Positions 56,675 through 64,000 of a DNA stretch of 64,000 bases are shown one piece after another. The notes under the pieces are model-generated. The model made no database searches. It saw only the letters and a list, made by a program, of their open reading frames with translations, and had not been told where the DNA came from. The stretch covers positions 62,001-126,000 of the forward strand of contig NZ_JASSOT010000065.1 of the NCBI RefSeq assembly GCF_030238365.1. Reading direction: 5' to 3'. The first letter of the stretch is position 1. Each line of letters starts with the position of its first letter. The stretch comes from Lelliottia wanjuensis (lineage in GTDB: Bacteria > Pseudomonadota > Gammaproteobacteria > Enterobacterales > Enterobacteriaceae). Both the position numbers and the translations under genes were made by a program.

Positions 56675-57193
56675 CTAACGATTCTCGATCGACTGGCGAA
56701 GCGTACCGGCAGGGGCGTGGACGCTGCCGCCGATGTAACGCACGTCGTCGATGGCCCAGCACTGGCCCTCGCGGATCATCAGAACTTCATCCTGCCAGGT
56801 CTGGCTGCCCTGGGTCAGTTTGACCCGCAGCGGAATGTTGCGTGCGTCGGTGTTCGGGATGGTGGAAGCGCTGGAAACCTCGGCGCTGTCAGGCAGCGTG
56901 GTACGGCTGGAGAACGGATCGGATTTGAGCAGCGCGTTATGCTGCGGATCGCGTGAAGCGTCGTTCAGCAGTTTCGCCAGATTATCACTCAGGTACGGGC
57001 GCAGGGCGGTGAGATCGCTGCTCTTGTGGGAAATACGGTAATCGTAGAACTGTTGAGCCACGGTGTCAGGGCCGCCGTCAATGCACGGACCGCTGCGTGT
57101 CCCGATATCCTTAAAAGCAGGGGTGACCGTGGTGGTGCAGGCGCTGAGCAGCAGCGCGCACGGCACTAAAAGCGTCAAAGCAGAATAGCGCAT
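56675..57193 (-). CDS. ybjP: Lipoprotein YbjP
   Basis: Predicted lipoprotein of unknown function, 172 residues (E. coli 171). The signal peptide ends in the lipobox LLSAC, with Cys19 to be lipidated. The domain beyond (DUF3828-like) has PDTVAQQFYDYRISHKSSDLTALRPYLSDNL and WQDEVLMIREGQCWAIDDVRYIGG. The residues after Cys19 are TTTV, with no Asp, consistent with outer-membrane sorting. A stem CGGCATT / AATGCCG lies after the stop (56625-56646). Confidence 0.9.
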   Translation of the reverse strand: MRYSALTLLVPCALLLSACTTTVTPAFKDIGTRSGPCIDGGPDTVAQQFYDYRISHKSSDLTALRPYLSDNLAKLLNDASRDPQHNALLKSDPFSSRTTLPDSAEVSSASTIPNTDARNIPLRVKLTQGSQTWQDEVLMIREGQCWAIDDVRYIGGSVHAPAGTLRQSIENR

Positions 57194-57300
57194 GTTGATT
57201 TCCTTAATGATTAACTATCCTTTCAATAATAGCGTAACGAACCGATAATGCTGTTGAGTTAGCCGCCTAAGGCATTGAACGCTAAAGAGGGAGATAAATG

Positions 57301-57624
57301 ATGCAATTTTCCACAACCCCGACGCTGGAAGGACAACCGATTGTCGAGTATTGCGGCGTCGTGACCGGTGAAGCCATTCTTGGCGCGAATATATTCCGCG
57401 ACTTTTTCGCCGGGATCCGCGATATCGTCGGCGGTCGTTCCGGAGCCTATGAGAAAGAGCTGCGCAAGGCGCGCGAAATCGCCTTTAAAGAGCTGGGCGA
57501 GCAGGCCAAAGCGCTGGGCGCGGATGCGGTCGTTGGCATTGATATCGACTACGAAACCGTCGGGAAAGACGCCAGCATGCTGATGGTGAGCGTCAGCGGG
57601 ACGGCGGTGAAAACGCGCCGATGA
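57301..57624 (+). CDS. ybjQ: YbjQ, UPF0145 heavy-metal-binding-domain family
   Basis: Small cytoplasmic protein of the UPF0145 family, 107 residues, thought to form a pentameric ring; function not established. [41 protein letters not shown] is the family core. ATG 57301 aligns with E. coli; the ATG three bases upstream is also possible and would add one Met. It overlaps amiD by 4 bases (ATGA). Confidence 0.92.
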   Translation: MQFSTTPTLEGQPIVEYCGVVTGEAILGANIFRDFFAGIRDIVGGRSGAYEKELRKAREIAFKELGEQAKALGADAVVGIDIDYETVGKDASMLMVSVSGTAVKTRR

Positions 57625-58448
57625 AACGCGTATTATCGACACTCCTGCTGGCGCTGTTGCTGGCAGGCTGTGCGGAGAAAGGGATTATCGATAAAGGGGC
57701 CTATGAGCTGGACACCCGCCATCAGGCGCAGGCCGCGTATCCGCGCATTAAAGTGCTGGTGATCCACTACACCGCCGATGATTTTGACAGCTCGCTGGCG
57801 ACGCTCACGGACAAAAACGTCAGCTCCCACTATCTCATCCCTGCGAATCCCCCTCAGCCATCGGGCAAACCGCGCATCTGGCAGCTGGTGCCGGAAAAAG
57901 AGTTAGCCTGGCATGCGGGGATCAGTTTCTGGCGCGGGACCAACCGCATCAACGATACCTCGATTGGCATTGAGCTGGAAAACCGCGGCTGGCAAAAATC
58001 GAACGGCGAGAAAACCTTTACGCCCTTTGAACCGGCGCAAATCGCGGCGCTGATCCCTCTCGCCAAAGACATTATCGCCCGCTACAACATCAAGCCCGAG
58101 AACGTGGTGGCCCATTCGGATATCGCCCCCCAGCGCAAAGACGATCCCGGCCCGCTGTTCCCGTGGCAGAGGCTGGCCCAGCAGGGCATCGGTGCCTGGC
58201 CCGATCCCGCGCGCGTGACCTTTTATCTCAATGGAAAGTCGAAGTATGAGCCCGTCGACACGGCAGCGCTGCTCGATCTGCTGACGCGCTACGGCTACGA
58301 AGTGCCGGATAACAGCACCGCGGCGCAGCAAAAGCGGGTGATTATGGTCTTCCAGATGCACTACCGTCCCGAGCTCTGGAACGGTATTGCCGATGCTGAA
58401 ACGCTGGCGATTGCTAGAGCGTTATTAGAGAAGTACGGGCAGGGGTAA
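57621..58448 (+). CDS. amiD: N-acetylmuramoyl-L-alanine amidase AmiD
   Basis: Outer-membrane lipoprotein amidase that cleaves muropeptides, including anhydro forms; 275 residues. The lipobox is LLLAGC (Cys17). The amidase_2 domain binds zinc through His in VIHYTADD, His in VVAHSDIAP, and the DPGPLFPW Asp. The C-terminal peptidoglycan-binding helical domain has [16 protein letters not shown] and [30 protein letters not shown]. It is translationally coupled to ybjQ; the stop is adjacent to the convergent ybjS stop. Confidence 0.95.
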   Translation: MKRVLSTLLLALLLAGCAEKGIIDKGAYELDTRHQAQAAYPRIKVLVIHYTADDFDSSLATLTDKNVSSHYLIPANPPQPSGKPRIWQLVPEKELAWHAGISFWRGTNRINDTSIGIELENRGWQKSNGEKTFTPFEPAQIAALIPLAKDIIARYNIKPENVVAHSDIAPQRKDDPGPLFPWQRLAQQGIGAWPDPARVTFYLNGKSKYEPVDTAALLDLLTRYGYEVPDNSTAAQQKRVIMVFQMHYRPELWNGIADAETLAIARALLEKYGQG

Positions 58449-59462
58449 TTAGCGGTGCAGTTTGCCGTGATCCCGCAGCCACGCCGCCGTGCGCACGATC
58501 CCTTCATCGAGAGTAACGATCGGCTGATAGCCCAGCTCGGTCTCGGCGCGCGTGGTGTCCAGCGTAAAATCGAAGTTCAGCTTTGACACGCCGTAGTGCG
58601 TCAGGGCCGGTTCTTTCGCCGATTTATTGCCAAAACGTTCCATGCTGCGGGCGATCATATCCAGCATCGGGTAGGGCACAGAACGAATGCGGCAGTGGAT
58701 GTTCAGCTCATCAATCAGGCGCTGGACGATACTGCGCAACGTTTGCGGTTCGCCGTTGGTGATGTTGTAGGCGCGACCGGAGACCAGGTGATCGCACTCG
58801 GTCTGGCTCGCCAGCCACATCGCGTGCACCGCGTTTTCGTAGTAGGTCATATCCACCAGCGCATCGCCGCCGCGCGGCAACAGCACGCTGCCGTAGTGGT
58901 GCATCATCTGCGCCAGGCGCGGGATAAACACCTTGTCGTGTGGCCCAAACAGGCTCTGCGGACGCAGAACGGTAAAGCGGGTGTGCGGGTTGGACTGCGC
59001 GAGCAGATCGATCACCTCTTCGCTGGCCGCTTTGCTGCGCGCGAACTCACAGGCGAAACGCGCCGGGCGGAAATCTTCCTGAATATCGCGATGGTGGTGA
59101 TAGTCAAAATAGAGCGACGGGGAGGAGATATGCACGAAGTTGCGCACGCCCCAGGCCACGGCCCATTCGCCGAGACGGCGGGTAGCGCGAACGTTAGCCA
59201 GGTCGAACGCCTGCTGCGTTCCCCACGGCGAGGTAAAACTGGAGCAGTGCCACAGTGTGTCGATACCGGCGAGCATGGCTTTGGCTTGCGAGGAAACCAG
59301 CTCCGTCAGATCGGCGTGGATAAATTCCGCGCCCATTTTTTGCAGGAGTTTACCCATCGCTTCGTTACGACCGGTAGCTCTGACGCTAATGCCTTTCTGA
59401 CGCAAAAACTCGACCGCATTTCGACCTAAGCCGCTGGTGGCGCCGGTAACCAGTACCTTCAT
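58449..59462 (-). CDS. ybjS: NAD(P)-dependent epimerase/dehydratase YbjS
   Basis: Extended short-chain dehydrogenase, 337 residues. The Rossmann motif [15 protein letters not shown] is at the N-terminus. The region [40 protein letters not shown] corresponds to the active-site segment; the usual YxxxK reads FARSK here, with Phe at the tyrosine position, as far as I can align it. The function is unknown. The start at 59462 matches E. coli [13 protein letters not shown]; the longer frame to 59735 overlaps ybjT. Confidence 0.88.
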   Translation of the reverse strand: MKVLVTGATSGLGRNAVEFLRQKGISVRATGRNEAMGKLLQKMGAEFIHADLTELVSSQAKAMLAGIDTLWHCSSFTSPWGTQQAFDLANVRATRRLGEWAVAWGVRNFVHISSPSLYFDYHHHRDIQEDFRPARFACEFARSKAASEEVIDLLAQSNPHTRFTVLRPQSLFGPHDKVFIPRLAQMMHHYGSVLLPRGGDALVDMTYYENAVHAMWLASQTECDHLVSGRAYNITNGEPQTLRSIVQRLIDELNIHCRIRSVPYPMLDMIARSMERFGNKSAKEPALTHYGVSKLNFDFTLDTTRAETELGYQPIVTLDEGIVRTAAWLRDHGKLHR

Positions 59463-59554
59463 ATCTATCCACTGTGTTGAAAAGAATTTCGTGCGCATTC
59501 TTCCGTGAATTACGTCATGTTGCAATGGGAAAGGTGAAAGAATCAGAGGATTAA

Positions 59555-60991
59555 TCAGACTTTTTCCGTCATTCCTTCTGCAAGATGCGCAATACGCTTC
59601 GCCATACCCCGGAAGATGAACAGATGCGCCGGGATCATAAACAGCCAGTAGAACAGCCCCGGCATGCCGTGCGGGTGCCACCAGGCGCGAACGTCCAGCT
59701 CGCGGTGATCGCCTTTGTCCTTCAACGTAAAGCATAGACGACCCAGGCCGGGGGCTTTCATGCCGAACAGCAGCGCCAGCTGTTTTTCCGGCTCGACGAT
59801 GATCACCTTCCAGCTGTCGACGGCGTCACCGGTCTGTAAATACGGGTGCGCAGGGCGGCCTTTTGCCAGCTTATGCCCGACCAGCAGATCCATCATTCCG
59901 CGCGTGTCCCAGAGAATGTTGCCGAAGAAATAGCGCTCTTTGCCGCCGATCTGGTTAATGACTTCCCACAGCGCGGCGAGGCTGGCGGTGGTTTTCACCG
60001 TGCAACCGGCCTGCTTCGGGTAGTAGCCATACTCCGGTCGCCAGCGGGCAAAGGCCTGGGCGTCGTACCCCCAGTCGCTGGAGTTCATCAGCTCCTCTTC
60101 CTCTTTGAGGGTGTGGCGCACCGCGTCGTCAAAGCGGGTCAGATCCTGCGGAATCAGCGCCCGCAGTTCGCGGTCGTCGGCCAGCAGATCGTGCTTCAGC
60201 CCCTGGATCAGCGCCTTGGCGGTGGTCGGGGGAACCGAAGTGATCACGTTCAGGAACCACACCGAAATCCAGCGGGTGGGGAAGGGGATGGGTACCAGCC
60301 AGCGACGACGGCCGCTGACGGTCATGAAGTGTTCGAACTGCTCCTGATAGCTGAGGACTTCCGGCCCGGCCGCTTCCAGCACGCGATGGGTTTGTGTGGG
60401 ATGATTCAGCAGTTCCACCAGATAGTGCAGCAGGTTTTCCAGCGCAATCGGCGTGGTGCGCGAACGCACCCAACGAGGCGGCGTGAGCACCGGCAGGTTG
60501 TAGACCATATCGCGCATCACTTCGAAGGCCGCGGAACCGGCGCCGACGATAATGCCCGCCCGCAGTTCCGTCACCGGGATCTCCGCGCTGCGCAGCATTT
60601 CGCCCGTCAGCTGACGGGCGCGCAGATGGTCGGACTGTTCGTTTTCTGGTGCCTGGAGTGAGCTGAGGAAAATAATCTGCTTCACCGGCGTCTGGAGCAG
60701 CGCATCGCGCACGTTCAGCGCCACCTGGCGCTCATGGGCGATAAAGTCACCGCCTTCGCCCATGCTGTGCACCAGATAATAGAGCGTATCGACGCCTTCC
60801 AGCAGCGCGGGCAGCTCCTTCGGCCAGTTGAGATCCACCGCGTGGCAGGTGACGTTGGGCAGATTAAGTTTTTGCAGGCGTTCCACATTACGTGCCGCCG
60901 CCAGCACCTGATGACCGTGCTGGCTGAGCGCTGTCGTCAGATGTTGACCGATATACCCGCTGGCGCCGAGCACCAGAATTCGTTGCGACAC
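59555..60991 (-). CDS. ybjT: NAD(P)-binding protein YbjT (DUF2867)
   Basis: Two-part protein, 478 residues: an N-terminal NAD(P)-binding Rossmann domain ([14 protein letters not shown], atypical SDR) and a C-terminal DUF2867 region with a terminal hydrophobic segment ([16 protein letters not shown]) that probably binds the membrane. Function unknown. The start is a GTG at 60991, 7 bases after AAGGAG; the nearby ATG is out of frame. Part of a ltaE-ybjT-ybjS run on the minus strand. Confidence 0.9.
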   Translation of the reverse strand: MSQRILVLGASGYIGQHLTTALSQHGHQVLAAARNVERLQKLNLPNVTCHAVDLNWPKELPALLEGVDTLYYLVHSMGEGGDFIAHERQVALNVRDALLQTPVKQIIFLSSLQAPENEQSDHLRARQLTGEMLRSAEIPVTELRAGIIVGAGSAAFEVMRDMVYNLPVLTPPRWVRSRTTPIALENLLHYLVELLNHPTQTHRVLEAAGPEVLSYQEQFEHFMTVSGRRRWLVPIPFPTRWISVWFLNVITSVPPTTAKALIQGLKHDLLADDRELRALIPQDLTRFDDAVRHTLKEEEELMNSSDWGYDAQAFARWRPEYGYYPKQAGCTVKTTASLAALWEVINQIGGKERYFFGNILWDTRGMMDLLVGHKLAKGRPAHPYLQTGDAVDSWKVIIVEPEKQLALLFGMKAPGLGRLCFTLKDKGDHRELDVRAWWHPHGMPGLFYWLFMIPAHLFIFRGMAKRIAHLAEGMTEKV

Positions 60992-61001
60992 GTCATGCTC
61001 C

Positions 61002-62003
61002 TTAACGCTGTAAAAAGGCCTGCCAGTGTTTGACCACTTCCGCCAGCTGCTCGCGGCTCACATCGAGGTGCATTACCAGACGCACAATCGGTGAGGCGTT
61101 CATCAGCACGCCGTGGGCTTTCATATACTCGCCCAGCGCCGCCGCATTCTCTTCGCCGACGCGAACGAACAGCATATTGGTGTCGTGACGCATCACATCC
61201 ACGCCGATCTCGCGCAGCTGCGTCGCCATCCAGGCGGCGTTGTCGTGATCTTCTTTCAGACGAGCGACGTTATTTTTCAGGGCGTACAGCCCGGCCGCCG
61301 CCAGAATCCCGGCCTGACGCATTCCGCCGCCGGTCATTTTACGCCAGCGGTTAGCGCGCTTAATGTAGTCCGCGTTCCCGACCAGCAGGGAGCCGACCGG
61401 CGTCCCCAGCCCTTTCGACAGGCAGATGGTGAACGAATCGCAGTACTGAGTGATCTCTTTCAGCTCGCAGCCATACTCCACCACGGCGTTAAAGATACGC
61501 GCCCCGTCGACGTGCAGGCCCAGTTTGCGCTCGCGGGTGAATTCCCACGCGGCTTTGAGATACTCGCGCGGCAGCACTTTGCCGTTGTGGGTATTTTCCA
61601 GACTCAGGAGTTTGGTGCGGGCAAAGTGGATATCGTCGGCTTTGATTTTGGCCGCCACTTTATCGAGCGGCAGGGAGCCGTCAGCGGCGGCGTCGATAGG
61701 CTGCGGCTGAATGCTGCCGAGCACCGCCGCGCCACCGGCTTCGTACAAATAGTTATGCGCGCCCTGGCCGACGATATACTCTTCGCCGCGCTCGCAGTGG
61801 CTGAGCAGCGCCACCAGGTTAGCCTGAGTGCCAGTCGGCAGGAACAGCGCCGCCTGTTTACCGCTTAATTCGGCGGCGTAGCGCTGGAGTTCATTGACGG
61901 TGGGATCGTCACCGTAAACGTCATCCCCGACCGGGGCGGCCATCATCTCTTCGAGCATGGCGCGACTCGGACGGGTAACGGTATCACTGCGTAAATCAAT
62001 CAT
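61002..62003 (-). CDS. ltaE: Low-specificity L-threonine aldolase
   Basis: PLP-dependent aldolase that cleaves L-threonine and L-allo-threonine to glycine and acetaldehyde; 333 residues as in E. coli. The PLP lysine is Lys197 in [14 protein letters not shown]; His83 in [13 protein letters not shown] stacks on the cofactor, and [10 protein letters not shown] carries the PLP-pairing Asp. ATG 62003 aligns with E. coli [10 protein letters not shown]. It lies 38 bases after poxB and 10 before ybjT. Confidence 0.96.
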   Translation of the reverse strand: MIDLRSDTVTRPSRAMLEEMMAAPVGDDVYGDDPTVNELQRYAAELSGKQAALFLPTGTQANLVALLSHCERGEEYIVGQGAHNYLYEAGGAAVLGSIQPQPIDAAADGSLPLDKVAAKIKADDIHFARTKLLSLENTHNGKVLPREYLKAAWEFTRERKLGLHVDGARIFNAVVEYGCELKEITQYCDSFTICLSKGLGTPVGSLLVGNADYIKRANRWRKMTGGGMRQAGILAAAGLYALKNNVARLKEDHDNAAWMATQLREIGVDVMRHDTNMLFVRVGEENAAALGEYMKAHGVLMNASPIVRLVMHLDVSREQLAEVVKHWQAFLQR

Positions 62004-62041
62004 GGCATTTCCCTGTGTTTTAAAAGGCAATGCCGACTGTT

Positions 62042-63760
62042 TTACCTGAGCCAGTTGGTTTTTGCCAGTTCGATAACCTCGTCGCCGCGCCCGCTGATAA
62101 TGGCGCGCAGCATATACAGGCTAAAGCCTTTCGCCTGCTCCAGTTTGATCTGCGGCGGAATGGCCAGCTCCTCTTTGGCGACTACCACGTCCACCAGCAC
62201 CGGGCCGTCGATGGAGAAGACGCGCTGTAGCGCTTCGTCAACCTCAGACGCTTTTTCCACACGGATGCCGGTGATCCCGCAGGCTTCAGCGATCTTCGCG
62301 AAGTTGGTGTCGTGGAGCTCGGTGCCGTCCGTCAGATAGCCCCCGGCTTTCATCTCCATCGCCACAAAACCTAACACGCTGTTGTTAAACACCACGATTT
62401 TGAGCGGAAGTTTCATCTGCACCACCGACAGGAAATCGCCCATCAGCATGCTGAACCCACCGTCACCGCACATCGCCACCACCTGACGCTCCGGCGCGGT
62501 GGCTTGCGCACCCAGCGCCTGCGGCATGGCGTTGGCCATCGAGCCGTGGTTGAAGGAGCCAATCAGGCGGCGTTTGCCGTTCATTTTCAGATAGCGTGCC
62601 GCCCAGACGGTCGGCGTGCCGACATCGCAGGTAAAAATCGCGTCGTCGCTCGCAAAATGGCTGATCTGCTGCGCGAGATACTGCGGGTGAATGGCTTTTT
62701 CGCTCGGTTTGGCGAGATCGTCCAGCCCTTTGCGCGCGTCTCGATAGTCGCTCAGCGCCTTGTCGAGGAACTTGCGATCGGTTTTCTCCTCCAGATGCGG
62801 GAGCAGGGCGGCCAGCGTCGATTTGATATCCCCGATCAGCGCCATATCGACTTTGCTGTGCGCGCCGATGCTGCCGGGATTGATATCGATTTGGATGATT
62901 TTGGCATCGTTTGGATAGAACGCGCGATAGGGGAACTGGGTGCCGAGCAACACCAGGGTGTCGGCGTTCATCATGGTGTGGAACCCGGACGAGAAGCCAA
63001 TCAGGCCTGTCATGCCGACATCGTAAGGGTTGTCGTATTCCACATGTTCTTTGCCGCGCAGGGCGTGAACAATCGGCGCTTTAATTTTTCCGGCAAATTC
63101 CACTAACTCTTTATGCGCCCCCGCACAGCCGCTGCCGCACAGCAGGGCGATATTGCTGGAGTAGCGCAGGAGTTGCGCGAGTTTTTTCAGCTCCTCTTCC
63201 GCCGGTGTGACGACCGGCTGCGGAGCCTGATACCAGTGGGTGCTGGCCCCTTCTGGCGCAGCTTTGAGCGCCACGTCGCCCGGCAGGACCACCACCGACA
63301 CGCCGCGGTTGAGGATCGCTTTGCGCATGGCGATCGCCATCACCTGCGGGATTTGCTCCGGCGTGGAGACCAGTTCGCAGTAGTGGCTACATTCACGGAA
63401 CAGCTCCTGGGGATGCGTCTCCTGAAAATAGCCGCTGCCGATTTCGCTCGACGGAATATGCGCCGCAATCGCCAGCACCGGAACGTGGTTGCGATGGCAG
63501 TCGAAGAGACCGTTAATCAGATGCAGGTTGCCCGGCCCGCACGATCCTGCGCACACCGCCAGCTCGCCTGTCAGCTGCGCTTCTGCGCCTGCGGCAAAGG
63601 CCGCCACCTCTTCGTGACGGGTCGGCATCCAGTCGATGGTGCCCATTCGGTTGAGGCTGTCGCTTAAGCCGTTGAGGGAATCGCCGGTGACGCCCCAGAT
63701 GCGTTTGACGCCCGCCTGTTCCAGGGTTTTTGCTACGTAGGCCGCTACGGTCTGTTTCAT
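62042..63760 (-). CDS. poxB: Pyruvate oxidase (ubiquinone-dependent)
   Basis: Peripheral membrane flavoenzyme that oxidatively decarboxylates pyruvate to acetate and CO2 and passes electrons to ubiquinone; 572 residues as in E. coli. The catalytic Glu50 is in [12 protein letters not shown], the ThDP-binding motif is [30 protein letters not shown], and the FAD domain is in the middle. The C-terminal activation peptide ([20 protein letters not shown]) mediates lipid binding. In E. coli it is a stationary-phase (sigma-S) gene. Confidence 0.97.
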   Translation of the reverse strand: MKQTVAAYVAKTLEQAGVKRIWGVTGDSLNGLSDSLNRMGTIDWMPTRHEEVAAFAAGAEAQLTGELAVCAGSCGPGNLHLINGLFDCHRNHVPVLAIAAHIPSSEIGSGYFQETHPQELFRECSHYCELVSTPEQIPQVMAIAMRKAILNRGVSVVVLPGDVALKAAPEGASTHWYQAPQPVVTPAEEELKKLAQLLRYSSNIALLCGSGCAGAHKELVEFAGKIKAPIVHALRGKEHVEYDNPYDVGMTGLIGFSSGFHTMMNADTLVLLGTQFPYRAFYPNDAKIIQIDINPGSIGAHSKVDMALIGDIKSTLAALLPHLEEKTDRKFLDKALSDYRDARKGLDDLAKPSEKAIHPQYLAQQISHFASDDAIFTCDVGTPTVWAARYLKMNGKRRLIGSFNHGSMANAMPQALGAQATAPERQVVAMCGDGGFSMLMGDFLSVVQMKLPLKIVVFNNSVLGFVAMEMKAGGYLTDGTELHDTNFAKIAEACGITGIRVEKASEVDEALQRVFSIDGPVLVDVVVAKEELAIPPQIKLEQAKGFSLYMLRAIISGRGDEVIELAKTNWLR

Positions 63761-63912
63761 GGTTGTCCTTCTCCGTTTTGTGATAACGCTTACAAGCTTA
63801 GAAGAAACTGAGCGTTATGCCCGTTTAATGCCCCCGATTAATAGTGACTTTCTTTGTGCAACATTTCGTCATATTCTGCTGGGACACAGGGTGAAAACAG
63901 GAATCATTTCAG
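63761..63912. promoter_or_regulatory. Divergent region between poxB and the DoxX-type gene
   Basis: This 152-base gap contains the promoters of both genes. AAGCTTGTAAGCG on the minus strand and several AT-rich stretches are visible, but no -10/-35 pair is assigned with confidence. Confidence 0.4.
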
Positions 63913-64000
63913 ATGGTTAAATCATTGTTAATTGCTGTTAATAGAACGCTAACGCACGACGATTTTGGCAAGCTGTTATTACGTCTGGCGGTCGGCGGGC
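63913..64000 (+). CDS. DoxX-type membrane protein (3' partial)
   Basis: The frame opens with ATG at 63913 behind CAGGAATCATTTCAG and reads MVKSLLIAVNRTLTHDDFGK, then LLLRLAVGG, to the window edge. The LLLRLAVGG start of a first helix after a short charged lead is typical of DoxX-family membrane proteins. Only 29 residues are visible, so the assignment is tentative. Confidence 0.55.
   Translation, partial: MVKSLLIAVNRTLTHDDFGKLLLRLAVGG

Noticed and set aside
1-64000. Search by eye for CRISPR arrays, tRNA or rRNA genes, intact insertion sequences and prophage
   Set aside because: No regularly spaced direct repeats, cloverleaf-like stretches, transposase or integrase frames were recognised. 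All repeats seen are REP/BIME, the CCCTCTCCC family, or the moeB tail.

Overview
The window is a chromosomal segment of an enteric bacterium (Enterobacteriaceae). Protein sequences and gene order follow the Escherichia coli K-12 ybiS-to-poxB interval almost gene for gene. The DNA looks moderately GC-rich by eye (not computed), and several loci are absent from K-12 at this place, so an Enterobacter / Lelliottia / Leclercia-like genome is my best guess. The genus is inference. No rRNA, tRNA, CRISPR array or intact insertion sequence was seen.

Layout. 1-1974: the end of a PTS sugar permease (EIIC) and its GntR/UTRA regulator. 1992-4731: L,D-transpeptidase ldtB and the ABC-F protein ybiT. 4868-9913: an accessory sugar locus (GH31 glycosidase, MFS transporter, divergent LacI-type regulator) between ybiT and ybiU. 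9910-16509: ybiU, ybiV, the glycyl-radical enzyme ybiW with its activase ybiY, and divergent fsaA. Three copies of one palindromic motif (CTTTCGAATGAAAG) lie in front of these units. 16651-18794: moeAB, with an extra copy of the moeB 3' end. 18984-25253: iaaA-gsiABCD (isoaspartyl peptidase and glutathione importer). 25433-35570: bssR, yliI, gstB, dacC, deoR, two PAP2 phosphatases, mdfA, ybjI, ybjJ and rcdA. 35567-38982: a second accessory patch that looks AT-richer (a short-chain dehydrogenase without its catalytic residues, an MccF-like peptidase, a GIY-YIG protein, small unknown ORFs). 38983-64000: ybjL, ybjM, grxA, nfsA, rimK, ybjN, potFGHI, ybjO, rlmC, a two-component system not found here in K-12, artJ, artPIQM, ybjP, ybjQ, amiD, ybjS, ybjT, ltaE, poxB and the start of a DoxX-type gene.

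How the genes work together. Nutrient uptake dominates: glutathione (gsiABCD), putrescine (potFGHI, behind a sigma-54-like promoter), arginine (artJ and artPIQM, each behind tandem ArgR boxes), and two sugar systems. Cell-wall genes (ldtB, dacC, amiD, ybjG) and redox or drug defence genes (grxA, nfsA, gstB, mdfA) are interspersed. REP/BIME repeats sit in many 3' intergenic gaps and twice form a composite with a terminator hairpin.

Compared with K-12, yliE, yliF, rimO, ybjH and ybjC are missing from their expected positions. The most unusual observations are the three-site palindrome set around ybiU/ybiV/ybiYW-fsaA, the moeB tail duplication, and the rcdA-ybjL accessory patch.
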